Assembly (NCBI RefSeq): GCF_012273015.1 | Contig: NZ_CP050954.1 | Span: forward strand, 744,001-808,000 | Reading direction: 5' to 3' | DNA length: 64,000 bases | From: Hymenobacter sp. BT18 | GTDB taxonomy: Bacteria; Bacteroidota; Bacteroidia; Cytophagales; Hymenobacteraceae | Shown: positions 42,372 to 54,564 of the stretch, piece by piece | How the letters are laid out: each line of letters starts with the position of its first letter | How positions within the stretch are numbered: position 1 is the stretch's first letter | The notes under the pieces: generated by a model | What the model saw: the letters and a program-made list of their open reading frames with translations, nothing else | What the model was told of the DNA's origin: nothing | Database searches by the model: none | Position numbers and translations under genes: made by a program

Positions 42372-43535
42372 CTATACCAACACCCGCTCGCGCAACAGGC
42401 AATCAGCAAAATACCGGGCCGGATGCGGCACCGTCTGCTGCCGGGCGTATGCGGCCGCCCGCTGGCCCATGGCGCCCCAGTGCTCCCGGTGGTCCCAGGC
42501 GCGTTCCAGGGCTTCATCCAATGCCTCGGGGGTAGCCGCCGCCGCCAGAAATCCGGTTTCGTTATCCAGCACCAGCTCGGCATTCCCCCCGGCGGCCGTA
42601 ATGATGGCGGGCCGGCCACAAAGCATGGCTTCTACCAGGGCCAGGGGCAGTCCCTCGCTGCGCGAGGGCAGCACCAGGGCGTGGTGCGTGGCCCACACCT
42701 GCGAAATATCGGCCACCTGCCCGCCCAGCGTGAGGTTGCGTACCCCCAGCATGGCGGCCATTTCCTCTATGGCCAGCCGGTCGGGGCCACTCCCAAAGAG
42801 CGTGACGTGCACGGGCCGCTCCTGCCAGTGCGGCTGGGCCAGCACGCGCAGCAGAATATCCTGGCCTTTGTCGAGCAGGTTGAGACGGGCTACGCAGGCC
42901 AGGCGCAGTACCTCGCCCCCGGGAAAGGGCAACTCGCCCTGAAAGGGCACCTGAAACGGGTTGCGGATAACCTGGGCCTGGGGCAGCTCAAAGCCCAGCT
43001 GCCACTGCGTGAGCTGGCGGTTGTGCTCCGAAACGAAGTAGCAGCGCAGAGCCCCACGGTACACCTCCTGAGCTTGGTGCCGCTGGTGCGCAGGCGGAAA
43101 AAAGAAGTCAATGGCTTTCTGACACACCAACACGTAGGGCACGTTCTGGGCCAGGCACTCCGCGGCAAATTCCACCCCATCGAAGTTGCAACCCTGCGAC
43201 ACCACCACCAGGCTTGGCTGAAACCGGGTGAGGGCCTGGCGTATCACCTGGCAGCCGTAGGCGCGCAGGGTAGTCTGGCGCGACGTGGGCAGCAAGCGGT
43301 TGGTGAGGCGCGTGCCCCAGGAAGGCGTAGCTTCCAGATCGATAACGGGGCACCCCGCAGCCTGCAGGCGCTTTACGGTGCCGTGCTGGTTGTCGACGGT
43401 GGTTTTGAGTACCCGTACCTGGTGTCCCTGCCCCAGCAGCTCCAGCGCGGCCCCCGACCAGAGCTCTTCGCTGCCGCCCCAGGCATCGGAGCAGGAGCTG
43501 ATGACCAGCAGGCGCAGTACTTCTTTTTCTTTCAC
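42372..43535 (-). CDS. Family 4 glycosyltransferase
   Basis: This 387-residue GT-B-fold enzyme has an N-terminal domain beginning LRLLVISSCSDAWGGSEELWSGAALELLGQGHQV. The C-terminal Rossmann domain shows LRLACVARLNLLDKGQDILLRVLAQ and the signature LPSRSEGLPLALVEAMLCGRPAIITAAGGNAELV (the EGxPxxxxEAMxCGxP block). GT4 enzymes retain configuration and often use GDP- or UDP-sugars for polysaccharide assembly. It is the first gene of a pair and starts 116 bases from a divergent phosphatase gene. Donor and acceptor are not known. Confidence 0.9.
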   Translation of the reverse strand: MKEKEVLRLLVISSCSDAWGGSEELWSGAALELLGQGHQVRVLKTTVDNQHGTVKRLQAAGCPVIDLEATPSWGTRLTNRLLPTSRQTTLRAYGCQVIRQALTRFQPSLVVVSQGCNFDGVEFAAECLAQNVPYVLVCQKAIDFFFPPAHQRHQAQEVYRGALRCYFVSEHNRQLTQWQLGFELPQAQVIRNPFQVPFQGELPFPGGEVLRLACVARLNLLDKGQDILLRVLAQPHWQERPVHVTLFGSGPDRLAIEEMAAMLGVRNLTLGGQVADISQVWATHHALVLPSRSEGLPLALVEAMLCGRPAIITAAGGNAELVLDNETGFLAAAATPEALDEALERAWDHREHWGAMGQRAAAYARQQTVPHPARYFADCLLRERVLV

Positions 43536-43651
43536 AAGGCAGAGGGAAAAACTATAGGTCCCAGGCAGACAGCTGCTGAGCTTGCGCGGTCCTGGCCGAC
43601 CAAAAATAAAGAATTATGTGCTCACCTTTACGCCAAACTACGAAAGCAACC

Positions 43652-44695
43652 ATGCAGACCGGGAGAGTAACAAGAAACGGAGGGTATGGGCGCCGGGCGC
43701 TTTGGCTGCTGCTGCTGCTGGCAAGCTGTACTACGACTACCCAACCGCCAGCCACCGCCGAGCTGCGCCTGGCCTTCGGCTCCTGCAACCGCCAGGACCT
43801 GCCCCAGCCGCTCTGGGACGATATTGCGGCCGACAAGCCTCAAGTCTGGATCTGGCTGGGCGATAATATTTACGGGGACTCCGACGACCCCCAGGTGCTG
43901 CGCCAGAAGTACGAAACCCAGTTCACCCAGCCCGGCTACCGCCACCTGCGCGAGCAGGGCACCCACGTCATTGGCACCTGGGACGACCACGACTATGGCC
44001 GCAACGACGGGAACAAGCATTACCCCTTCAAGGCCCAGAACCAGCAGCTAGCCCTCGACTTCCTGGAGGAGCCGGCCGCCAGTGCGCGCCGCCGACAGGA
44101 GGGTATTTATGCCGCCTACGAATACCCGGTGGGCCGCCGGAAAGTGAAAGTCATCCTGCTCGACGACCGGTATTTCCAAGACACGCTCTACCGCGACAAA
44201 GCCCTGGTCTACCACCCCAATCTCACCGGCGACATTCTGGGGGAAGCCCAGTGGCAGTGGCTGGAGCAGCAGCTGCGCGGCTCCACGGCCGATGTTCATA
44301 TCCTGGCTTCGGGCATCCAGTTTCTGCCCCAGGAGCACCGCTACGAGAAGTGGAGCAACTTCCCCCGAGCCCGTCAGCGCCTGCTGGATTTGCTGGCGGC
44401 CACCAAGCCTAGCGGCGTGCTGCTCATCAGCGGGGACCGGCACATTGGGGAAATGTCGCGGCTCACGCTGCCGGGGCTGCTCCAGCCCATTTACGAGGTG
44501 ACGTCCAGCGGCCTCACCCACCCGGCCACCCAAAACCAGGGGGAACCTAACCAGCTCCGGGTGGGACCACTGGTGAATCAAAAGCACTACGGTTTGTTCC
44601 GGTTTCGGGCGCAGGGCCGACAACTGCGGGTGTCGGCCGAGTTAAAAGGAGAAGAAGGCCAAGTGTTCTACGTGCAGGATATCCAGTTGCAGTAG
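43652..44695 (+). CDS. PhoD-like metallophosphatase, lipoprotein
   Basis: This 347-residue lipoprotein starts at the ATG at 43652, with a basic n-region and the lipobox LLASC. The mature protein has the PhoD/alkaline-phosphatase D layout: FGSCNRQDLPQPLWDDI, WIWLGDNIYGDSDD, GTWDDHDYGRNDGNKH, LLDDRYFQDTL, LGEAQWQWLEQQL and LISGDRHIGEMSR. These are the metal-ligand and active-site blocks of this phosphatase/phosphodiesterase family. It would release phosphate from phosphomonoesters or diesters, such as teichoic-like or phospholipid head groups, in the periplasm or at the surface. The gene is divergent from the GT cluster. Confidence 0.92.
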   Translation: MQTGRVTRNGGYGRRALWLLLLLASCTTTTQPPATAELRLAFGSCNRQDLPQPLWDDIAADKPQVWIWLGDNIYGDSDDPQVLRQKYETQFTQPGYRHLREQGTHVIGTWDDHDYGRNDGNKHYPFKAQNQQLALDFLEEPAASARRRQEGIYAAYEYPVGRRKVKVILLDDRYFQDTLYRDKALVYHPNLTGDILGEAQWQWLEQQLRGSTADVHILASGIQFLPQEHRYEKWSNFPRARQRLLDLLAATKPSGVLLISGDRHIGEMSRLTLPGLLQPIYEVTSSGLTHPATQNQGEPNQLRVGPLVNQKHYGLFRFRAQGRQLRVSAELKGEEGQVFYVQDIQLQ

Positions 44696-44710
44696 TTTTT
44701 GGTTGCTGGT

Positions 44711-44820
44711 TCAGATCGTCATGCAGAGCGGAGCGAAGCATCTCGCTAGGGTAGTAAAATCAGTTGCCATTACAACATCAGCACGCGAGATGCTTCGCCC
44801 CGCTCTGCATGACGGTCTGA
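44711..44820. repeat. GTCAT-type dispersed palindrome, copy B
   Basis: Arms 44711-44746 and 44785-44820 pair at 34 of 36 positions, with the core CGTCATGCAGAGCGG. An outer IR (GGTTGCTGGTTCAGA at 44701 and TCTGAGACCAGCAACC at 44842-44857) encloses it. It sits between two genes on the same strand. Confidence 0.78.
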
Positions 44821-44839
44821 GGCTCTTTTCAACAGCTTC

Positions 44840-44897
44840 TTTCTGAGACCAGCAACCGGAAACGAGAAACTAGAAACCAGCAACTATAAACCAGCAA
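44840..44897. repeat. Short tandem-like GAAACCAGCAAC repeats
   Basis: Variants of the word GAAACCAGCAAC occur four times in a degenerate row (ACCAGCAACCGG, GAAACGAGAAAC, TAGAAACCAGCAAC, TATAAACCAGCAAG). The 5' region of the next gene follows. It resembles the GAAACCCGAAACC stretch inside the hydrolase gene at about 59745. Confidence 0.5.
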
Positions 44898-44933
44898 GGC
44901 TAACTTCGCAGCTCACGCTATTTCTGCCGCCGC

Positions 44934-47945
<3,012 letters not shown>

Positions 47946-48255
47946 CGTTTCGCGCAGGGTTTCGCAGTGTTAGCGTATTGCGGCACGCACGTTAACCACC
48001 ACGCACCTCGCCTCTTCAACGGTACTCAAGAGCCCATAGCCCAGCACAAAAACCCAAGCAGGCATCTTACTTTTCTACAATTATCAGCCCCATCCCAACA
48101 GCCCTTCAACCCACCCTTTCACCGAAGGCACAGCGAAGGCATCCCGAACACAGGCCGAAAGCCGCCTATCGGGAAAGTACCATATCACATACTCATGCTA
48201 TTGATAGCCGGCCGGTGACCGGGTAAGTTTGCCGCTGTATCCTGTCTGCTGCTGT
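47946..48255. other. Intergenic region with a promoter
   Basis: I find no gene in these 310 bases. The text is less GC-rich than neighbouring genes, has a few short direct repeats (GTTTCGCGCAGG / GTTTCGCAGTG), and its 3' end carries the promoter at 48201-48231. Confidence 0.6.
48201..48231 (+). promoter_or_regulatory. Bacteroidota sigma-A type promoter
   Basis: TTG at 48201-48203 and TAAGTTTG at 48224-48231 match the -33 and -7 boxes with 20 bases between them. The transcript would start near 48236, after the upstream TTG at 48229, so ATG 48256 is the probable start. Confidence 0.6.
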
Positions 48256-48960
48256 ATGTCTTTACCTTGCACTCCTCTTTTTGCCTGGCCCCGTTCGTTT
48301 AAGTTTCAAAAATCGGCGGCGGCGCTGTCAGTAGCAGTTGCTTTGGCCCTCAGCGGCTGCGGCTGGTTTGGGGAAAGCGAAGAAAACCTGCCGCATTTCA
48401 AGCTCACCGAATTCCAGAAGCAGTGGGCCGCCCCGTACCAAAAGGGGGCCGAGTGGAAATTCCGCAGCCAGCAGACGGGATATGTGCGCACGTACGTGGT
48501 AGAGCAGTACAAACACCAGGAGCATAAAATGGGCCCCGGTGGCTGGACGCTGGAGAAAACCCACTACCGGGAGGAAATTGATGCCCTGCTGGTGCGCAAG
48601 GACTCGACTTTTGTGCTTCCCGGGGCGTTTCTGTACACGTTTGCGCTGACTGCCCAGGTAGACGAAGGATACTCCGGCTACTCGCACAGCGCCGGTTACT
48701 CCAATATCGGCCAGTGTAAAGTGCAAGGCTTTGGGGTAAGCATGTCCTTGCCGCTGCGGGAGCTGGAAACGGGCCAGCTGGCACTCTCGCCGCCCTACTC
48801 GCTGCTGCCCCAACTCACCCTGAATGGGCGCACCTACCAGCGGGTTATTTCCCGCATACCCACTACGCCAATGCCCGACGCCGGCCGTCAAGTACTCTAT
48901 ACCCAAGCCGAGGGCGTTTTGCAGTTTGAAGAGTTGGGCCAGGTGTGGGTGCGCGAATAA
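48256..48960 (+). CDS. Hypothetical lipoprotein
   Basis: This 234-residue lipoprotein begins at the ATG at 48256 and has a long n-region (PLFAWPRSFKFQKS) before a hydrophobic core ending in lipobox LSGC. The mature protein is a mixed alpha/beta chain with W/Y-rich blocks such as AAPYQKGAEWKFRSQQTGYVRTYVVEQYKHQ and GPGGWTLEKTHYREEID. I do not recognise a family. It probably sits at the outer-membrane or inner-membrane face of the periplasm. No neighbour gives a clear link. Confidence 0.7.
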   Translation: MSLPCTPLFAWPRSFKFQKSAAALSVAVALALSGCGWFGESEENLPHFKLTEFQKQWAAPYQKGAEWKFRSQQTGYVRTYVVEQYKHQEHKMGPGGWTLEKTHYREEIDALLVRKDSTFVLPGAFLYTFALTAQVDEGYSGYSHSAGYSNIGQCKVQGFGVSMSLPLRELETGQLALSPPYSLLPQLTLNGRTYQRVISRIPTTPMPDAGRQVLYTQAEGVLQFEELGQVWVRE

Positions 48961-49079
48961 CCCGGCGTGCCCGGCACTGGTACGAAAAGACCAGCTCGGG
49001 GTAGTACTACGGCACCGGCACAAACTAGCCATTTTCTGCTTAGCTTGAGGCACTCCTCCCACCTCACCTGCCCTACCCG

Positions 49080-50711
49080 ATGCTAGGAATGATGATGCAG
49101 GAGCCCTTGCGCATAGCCGGGCTCATCGAACACGCCGCCAAATGGCACGCCGACACCGAAATTGTGACGCGCCTGGTAGAGGGCGGCATCCACCGCTACA
49201 CCTACGCCGCTGCTCACCTGCGCAGCCAGCAGCTGGCCAACGCCCTTAAGGCGCTGGGCGTGCAGTGGGGCGACCGGGTGGGCACCCTGGCCTGGAACAC
49301 CCACCGCCACTTCGAGCTGTACTACGGCGTGTCGGGCATGGGGGCGGTGTGCCACACCATCAACCCGCGCCTGTTCCCGGAGCAGCTGGTATACATCATC
49401 AACCACGCCGAGGACCGGCTCATCTTCTTCGACCTTACCTTTCTGCCCCTAGTCGAAAAGCTGGCCCCGCACTGCCCGCTGGTGGAGGGCTGGATCTTGC
49501 TGACGGACCGCGCCCACATGCCCGAGGCCACCACGCTGCCCGGCGGAGTGCGCTGCTATGAAGACCTGCTGGCGGCCCAGCCGGCCGAGTTTGCCTGGCC
49601 GGTGTTTGATGAGCACATGGCCTCCTCGCTGTGCTACACCTCCGGCACCACCGACCAGCCCAAGGGCGTGCTTTACTCCCACCGCTCTACCCTGCTGCAC
49701 TCCTACGCCGCCGCGTTGCCCGACTGCTTTAACTGCTCGGCGCGGGACGTGATTCTGCCCGTGGTGCCCATGTTCCACGTCAATGCCTGGGGCATACCGT
49801 ACCTGGCGCCCATGATTGGGGCCAAGCTGGTGCTGCCAGGCCCCGGGCTGGATGCGGCCAGCTTGTTCGAGCTATTTGAAAACGAGGGCGTCACGTTCTC
49901 GGCGGGCGTGCCCACCATCTGGTTTGGGCTGCTCACGTTTATGCGCGAGAAGAAAGCCCGGTTCAGCTCCCTGCGCCAGATGATTGTGGGCGGCGCTTCC
50001 TGTCCGCCGGCTTTGCTCAAGGCCTTTGACGAGGAGCTGGGCGTAACCATTCGCCATGCCTGGGGCATGACGGAAACCTCCCCCCTGGGTACCGTGTGCA
50101 CCCTCAAGCCCCAGCAGCTGAGCCTGAGCCCCGACGAGCAGTTTGCCATTCAAACCAAGCAAGGCCGCGTCATCTTCGGGGTGGACATGAAGATTGTAGA
50201 CGACGAAGGCCAGGACCTGCCCCACGACGGCGTGGCCTTCGGCGACCTGCTCGTGCGGGGCCCCTTCATCGTGGCCGACTACTTCCGGAGCGGGAAGCTG
50301 GGTGAGCTGACGCCCCAGGGCTGGTTTCGCACCGGCGACGTGGCCACCATCGACCCGGCGGGGTTCATGCAGATTACGGACCGCTCGAAGGACGTTATTA
50401 AGTCGGGTGGGGAGTGGATTTCGAGCATCGAGCTGGAAAACCTGGCCGTAGGGCATCCGGCCGTGGCCGAAGCCGCCGTGATTGGGGTGCCGCACAGCAA
50501 ATGGAGTGAGCGGCCCCTGCTGGTGGTGGTCCGCAAGCCCGGCCAGGACGTATCGGCCCAGGAGCTGCTGGCGTTCTACGAAGGCAAAGTGGCGAGCTGG
50601 TGGACGCCCGACGCGGTGGAATTTGTGGACCAGCTGCCGCACACCGCCACCGGTAAGCTCCTCAAGACCCAGCTCCGCCAGGATTTTGCGGGCTACACGC
50701 TGGGCGAATAG
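49080..50711 (+). CDS. Acyl-CoA ligase (AMP-binding, medium/long-chain)
   Basis: This 543-residue enzyme has the AMP-binding motif [21 protein letters not shown] (about residues 182-202), the A5-like [24 protein letters not shown], and the A10-like [14 protein letters not shown] near the end. Together they show an ANL-superfamily ligase that adenylates a fatty or other acid and links it to CoA. The N-terminal text ([21 protein letters not shown]) is typical of medium/long-chain acyl-CoA ligases of the FadD3/AlkK group. Four Met codons near the start (49080-49095) are all possible; I used the first. The acid is unknown. The gene converges with the DUF2059 gene. Confidence 0.92.
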   Translation: MLGMMMQEPLRIAGLIEHAAKWHADTEIVTRLVEGGIHRYTYAAAHLRSQQLANALKALGVQWGDRVGTLAWNTHRHFELYYGVSGMGAVCHTINPRLFPEQLVYIINHAEDRLIFFDLTFLPLVEKLAPHCPLVEGWILLTDRAHMPEATTLPGGVRCYEDLLAAQPAEFAWPVFDEHMASSLCYTSGTTDQPKGVLYSHRSTLLHSYAAALPDCFNCSARDVILPVVPMFHVNAWGIPYLAPMIGAKLVLPGPGLDAASLFELFENEGVTFSAGVPTIWFGLLTFMREKKARFSSLRQMIVGGASCPPALLKAFDEELGVTIRHAWGMTETSPLGTVCTLKPQQLSLSPDEQFAIQTKQGRVIFGVDMKIVDDEGQDLPHDGVAFGDLLVRGPFIVADYFRSGKLGELTPQGWFRTGDVATIDPAGFMQITDRSKDVIKSGGEWISSIELENLAVGHPAVAEAAVIGVPHSKWSERPLLVVVRKPGQDVSAQELLAFYEGKVASWWTPDAVEFVDQLPHTATGKLLKTQLRQDFAGYTLGE

Positions 50712-50727
50712 TTTTTTTTAAGAACGC

Positions 50728-50812
50728 GTCATGCTGAGCTTGTCGGAGCATCTCTACTGCTTCGTTCGCACGAAATCGTTCAGTAGAGATGCTTCCACAG
50801 GCTCAGCATGAC
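50728..50812. repeat. GTCAT-type dispersed palindrome, copy C
   Basis: Arms 50728-50759 and 50781-50812 pair at 29 of 32 positions, starting GTCATGCTGAGC. The loop is 21 bases. It lies between convergent genes and probably terminates both. Confidence 0.8.
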
Positions 50813-50855
50813 ATTCGGTTTTTGCTAGGCCTGACGGCCTTATGCAGCTGTGCTG

Positions 50856-51380
50856 TTACTCCTGCGCTTTCATCTTCTCCTCGATCATGCGCTGGAGCTC
50901 CGGCAGGTTTTCCTGCACCCGGCGCTGGCCCAGCTGCATGCCCGACTGGAGCAGCAAATTCTGCTTGCTCACATACTTCTGCCCGGTACTCGACTGGTAG
51001 AACTTGGTAAGTTCCTTGAGCTCTTTCTCCGTGAACTCGCGGGCGTAGAGCTGCACCATCTCATCCTTGAGTGAGGCCCAGCTCATGTACTTGGCCATGA
51101 AGGCGCGCATCTCGGGCTCTACTTTCTTAAGGTTGGGGTTTTGCTCCACCTGCAGGGTCAGCATCTGGTCGATGGCCTGATTGGTGGTTTTCTCGGACTG
51201 CATCACTTCCAGCAGGCTTTCGGCCGCCTTGCGCTGGCTCGCCGATACGGGGGCCGCCGTTGCGGGCGCAGCCGGGGCCGCGGTAGTATTCTGGGCCTGT
51301 ATGGCCGGGGCCGTGAGCAACAGCGTAGCAACTACCAATACGCCGCCCCGAAGAGCAGCCGAAAAATCAAACGAAGCCAT
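50856..51380 (-). CDS. DUF2059-family exported protein
   Basis: This 174-residue protein begins at the ATG at 51380, with a signal peptide (MASFDFSAALRGGVLVVATLLLTAPAIQAQ). After an Ala/Pro linker it has the DUF2059 core (about 55-165): LMQSEKTTNQAIDQMLT-like helix pairs, WASLKDEMVQLYAREFTEKELKELTKFYQSSTGQKYVSKQ, which is the typical family sentence. The function of DUF2059 is unknown; it is a helical periplasmic protein. Longer open sequence upstream to 51932 lies antisense to the membrane acetyltransferase gene and is rejected. Confidence 0.88.
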   Translation of the reverse strand: MASFDFSAALRGGVLVVATLLLTAPAIQAQNTTAAPAAPATAAPVSASQRKAAESLLEVMQSEKTTNQAIDQMLTLQVEQNPNLKKVEPEMRAFMAKYMSWASLKDEMVQLYAREFTEKELKELTKFYQSSTGQKYVSKQNLLLQSGMQLGQRRVQENLPELQRMIEEKMKAQE

Positions 51381-51451
51381 AAAACAACGATGGGCGTGAA
51401 CGAAGGTATCAGCCTCGAAGGTCCGAAAAATAACCCGGATGCGTCCGTCGG

Positions 51452-52630
51452 CTACAGCTTCACTACAATGCGCCGCTGGTATAAGAGCCAGAGCACCCCG
51501 TACCAGATAAGCGCGCACACCACCGCACCGGCCAGCGAGGCCACGTAGGGGGAGCTGAAATACGGCACGATAAACTGCCCATACAACCAGTCCTTCATAG
51601 CTACGGGGCTGCCACTGGGCCCAGCTACCGTCCAAATATTGAAAGTACGCGCTACCAGCGTGGAGCCCACAAACACGAGCAGGGCATTTACGCCCGCTAC
51701 TTGCGCCCACGCCAGCCCACGCCGCCAGCCCTGCACGTCGCAGAGCCAGTAGAGCGTAGCCAGCAGGGCCAGCGCGAGCCCGCCCACAAACAGCACGAAG
51801 GAGCTGGTCCACAGCGCCTTGTTGATGGGAAACCACAGGTTCCAGAGCAGGCCCAGGGCCGTGAGCAGCACCGCATCCACAAACAACCAGGCTACCTTGG
51901 CGGCCGGCTCCACATCCTTGCGGCGCAGCCACTGCCCGGCCAGCACGCCCAGCAGCCCAGTGCCCACAGCGGGCAGGGTGCCCAGCAGGCCTTCGGGGTC
52001 CCAGGTGCGGCTGTACTGCCAGAGGTGGTTTTCGGTGAAGACGAGCCGGTCGAGCCAGGCGCCGAGGTTGGTTTCGGGCTCCAGGTTGGCCGGGCCGTGG
52101 CCGGGCACGGGCACCAGCTGCATCAGCACGTTATAGCCAATCAGCAGCGCGGCCACTAGCCAGAGCTGCTGCCGGCGCGAAGTATACAGGAACAGGGTGC
52201 CGCATATTCCAAACACCAGCCCAATGCGCTGCAGCACGCCCGGCAGCCGTACGGTGCTGAACTCGAAATAAGGCAGCAGCGTCACCAGAATGCCCACCGC
52301 AATCAGCAGGCCAGCCCGGCGCCATACCCCAACCACTGCCGCCCGGCGCCGCTCCGGCTCCTGCCGGCTGCGGTCCAGAGCATAAACCGCCGACACGCCC
52401 ACAATGAACAGGAAAAACGGAAACACCAGGTCGGCCACCGTGCAGCCGTTCCACTTGGCATGCTCCAGCGGCTCGTAGATGTGGCCCCAGTCGCCGGGGT
52501 GGTTTACGAGCAGCATCGTCAGCACCGTCAGGCCCCGGAACACGTCGAGGGAAAGCAAGCGGGCGGAGGAAGCCTCTACCAGCGGCTCGGTACCGGTAGT
52601 CTGGAAGGCAGCTTGGGTAGTACCGTTCAT
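51452..52630 (-). CDS. Heparan-alpha-glucosaminide N-acetyltransferase-like membrane protein (DUF5009/YeiB-like)
   Basis: This 392-residue polytopic protein starts at the ATG at 52630. The opening RLLSLDVFRGLTVLTMLLVNHPGDWGHIY contains the conserved D-x-x-R-G and the H near the second helix that define the HGSNAT/YeiB/DUF5009 group. Next are AKWNGCTVADLVFPFFLFIVGVSAVYAL and eight or nine more helices. In the eukaryotic relative an acetyl group crosses the membrane from cytoplasmic acetyl-CoA to a sugar amine. Here it may acetylate peptidoglycan or another glycan in the periplasm. Cell-wall genes lie upstream on the same strand. Confidence 0.85.
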   Translation of the reverse strand: MNGTTQAAFQTTGTEPLVEASSARLLSLDVFRGLTVLTMLLVNHPGDWGHIYEPLEHAKWNGCTVADLVFPFFLFIVGVSAVYALDRSRQEPERRRAAVVGVWRRAGLLIAVGILVTLLPYFEFSTVRLPGVLQRIGLVFGICGTLFLYTSRRQQLWLVAALLIGYNVLMQLVPVPGHGPANLEPETNLGAWLDRLVFTENHLWQYSRTWDPEGLLGTLPAVGTGLLGVLAGQWLRRKDVEPAAKVAWLFVDAVLLTALGLLWNLWFPINKALWTSSFVLFVGGLALALLATLYWLCDVQGWRRGLAWAQVAGVNALLVFVGSTLVARTFNIWTVAGPSGSPVAMKDWLYGQFIVPYFSSPYVASLAGAVVCALIWYGVLWLLYQRRIVVKL

Positions 52631-52709
52631 AGCGAAGCTGGCGGGCAGCACTTGCTACCCAGACCGCACTAAGCTAGCTAAACGGTGGTATTTATAGCTT
52701 TTAGCCCGC

Positions 52710-54473
52710 TTATTTCCCAAACAGCCGCCCGAAGAAGCCCCGCTTTTTCGGCTTTTCCTTCACCTTGACTTTGGTAGGGCCAGCCTGATTTCCTGGCAGC
52801 GGGCGGGCCGGGCGGGCGGCAGTAGCTACGGGCTTCTCCGGAAGCGTCTCGGGCAGGGGCGGCGTGGCCGTAGGCGGCTCCTGCGTTATAGCCTCGGGCT
52901 GCGGACTCAGGGTGGTCACGCGGGCTGGGCGGCTTTCGTTGTGCAGCCGGTCTACAGCCGTGATGTAGTAGGCATACTCCTGCCCGGCGCGGGCGGCCGT
53001 ATCCTGCAGCTGCTGCACTTGCCCGGCGCGGTGGCGCACCAGGGCTACAATGTGGCGCGGGTCGTCGGGGCCGGGCGTTTCGCCTTCGGCAAAGCGGTAC
53101 ACCACAAAGTAGCGGGCCTCGTCCCCGTCGGCGGCGGGCGGGCCAGCCTGCCAGCTCAGCCTCACGGGGCCACCGGCGCGGGTGATAAGCACGTTCTGCG
53201 CGGACCGGGGCGGCACGGCATCCATCCAGGGCATGGCCGGCACCAGGGCCGGGTAGCGGAACAGGTTCAGGCGCAGGGAATCGGTGGTGTGCAGGGGGTT
53301 AGCCATGAGCGAGCGGGCCGAGAAAAACAAGCTGCCACTCACGTCGGTGGGGTACGCACGGTTCATCCGGATCTGCCGGGGCAGCTCGCGGGGGTTGCGC
53401 CAGGTGGTGTCGCCGCGGGTATTTTCCAGCATGCGGTACATGCCGTGCCCAATGTAGAGGTGGCGGTCGAAGTGGTTGCGGGCCCACCAGTCAAGGATAG
53501 TGGCGTAGGGCACCAGCTTGAAGTTGGAGCTCCAGTACAATTGGGGCACTACGTAGTCAATCCAGCCCTGCTGCAGCCAAAGACGGGTATCGGCATAAAG
53601 ATTGGCGTAGCTGGGCTGGCCGGCGCGGGTGTCGGAGCCCTCCGGGTGGGCCGACTTGTTCATCCAGACCCCAAATGGGGAGATACCAAACTTCACCCAG
53701 CGCTTGGTGTGCCGGATAGAGTCGTGCAGGCTCTCAATCAGCAGGTTGACGTTCTGGCGCCGCCAGTCGGCCAACGCCAGGTTTTGGGGGTTGTAGCGGG
53801 CGTAGGCATCCTCGTCGTGGATTTTCTGGCCCGGCTCGGGGTACGGGTAGAAGTAGTCGTCGAAGTGAATACCGTCCACGTCGTAGCGGCGCACCACGTC
53901 CAGAATCACCTGGGTGATGTAGGCGCGCACTTCGGGCAGGCCGGGGTTATAGAGCAGCTTGCCGGCGTAGCGAATAAACCACTCGGGGTGCTGCTTGAAC
54001 TGGTGGTTGGAAGCCAGCCGCCGGGTCACCGAGTCGAGGGAGGCCCGGTAGGGGTTAAACCAGGCGTGAAACTCCATGCCCCGCTCGTGGGCTTCCTCGA
54101 TGAGGAAGGGCAGCGGGTCGTAGGCGGGTGAAGGCGCCCGGCCTTGCTGGCCCGTCAGCCACTTGCTCCAGGGTTCCAGCTCGCTCTGGTAAAAGGCGTC
54201 GGAGGCGGGGCGCACCTGCACAAATACGGCGTTGATGCCGGCCTGCTGGCCTTTATCCAGCATGCGGCGGTACTCGCGGCGCTGCTGTTCGGGCGTGAGG
54301 GTGCGGGAGCTGGGCCAGTCGATATTTTCTACGGTGGCTATCCAGATGCCGCGCAGCTCGCGCTTGGGCGGCACGGCGTCCTGGGCTACGGCCGGGGCCC
54401 CGCAGGCCGACAGCAGCAGCATGATAACCAAACCCCCAACAACAGCCCTACCCGCAGCAAAAAATTGAAACAT
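52710..54473 (-). CDS. GHL10-type glycoside hydrolase (DUF187), exported lipoprotein
   Basis: This 587-residue protein starts at the ATG at 54473 with a lipoprotein signal (VIMLLLSAC). The GHL10 (FenI/DUF187) core spans about 40-350: ELRGIWIATVENIDWPSS, VFVQVRPASDAFYQSELEPWSKW, EFHAWFNPYRASLDS and YDVDGIHFDDYFYPYP, which carries the likely catalytic acidic pair. A fibronectin-like domain follows, then a basic Pro/Lys-rich tail. Family members are thought to cut peptidoglycan or similar glycans. The neighbouring VanX-like peptidase and beta-lactamase-fold enzyme support a cell-wall role. An upstream in-frame segment to 54617 overlaps the peptidase gene and is rejected. Confidence 0.88.
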   Translation of the reverse strand: MFQFFAAGRAVVGGLVIMLLLSACGAPAVAQDAVPPKRELRGIWIATVENIDWPSSRTLTPEQQRREYRRMLDKGQQAGINAVFVQVRPASDAFYQSELEPWSKWLTGQQGRAPSPAYDPLPFLIEEAHERGMEFHAWFNPYRASLDSVTRRLASNHQFKQHPEWFIRYAGKLLYNPGLPEVRAYITQVILDVVRRYDVDGIHFDDYFYPYPEPGQKIHDEDAYARYNPQNLALADWRRQNVNLLIESLHDSIRHTKRWVKFGISPFGVWMNKSAHPEGSDTRAGQPSYANLYADTRLWLQQGWIDYVVPQLYWSSNFKLVPYATILDWWARNHFDRHLYIGHGMYRMLENTRGDTTWRNPRELPRQIRMNRAYPTDVSGSLFFSARSLMANPLHTTDSLRLNLFRYPALVPAMPWMDAVPPRSAQNVLITRAGGPVRLSWQAGPPAADGDEARYFVVYRFAEGETPGPDDPRHIVALVRHRAGQVQQLQDTAARAGQEYAYYITAVDRLHNESRPARVTTLSPQPEAITQEPPTATPPLPETLPEKPVATAARPARPLPGNQAGPTKVKVKEKPKKRGFFGRLFGK

Positions 54474-54564
54474 CAGCACCAGAAACGAGAAATCAGCCCC
54501 GAAATTACGCAGCCCAGGCCAGAAGCACCGGGGTTTCTTTCGGGGTAAGGCCGCGGCAGCCTGG

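Noticed and set aside
33639..43535. Ordinary O-antigen locus
   Set aside because: Only the ABC pair, GTs and acyltransferase fit that. The AT-P450 fusion, DxDD protein and UbiA enzyme are not O-antigen genes, and no nucleotide-sugar synthesis genes are present.
42423..43670. 415-residue plus-strand frame over the GT4 gene
   Set aside because: Gln/His/Gly-rich shadow; the minus strand has an intact GT4 with the EGxPxxxxEAM block.
52941..54131. 396-residue plus-strand frame over the GHL10 gene
   Set aside because: Gly/Val/His-rich shadow without any motif; the minus strand has the full GHL10 core.
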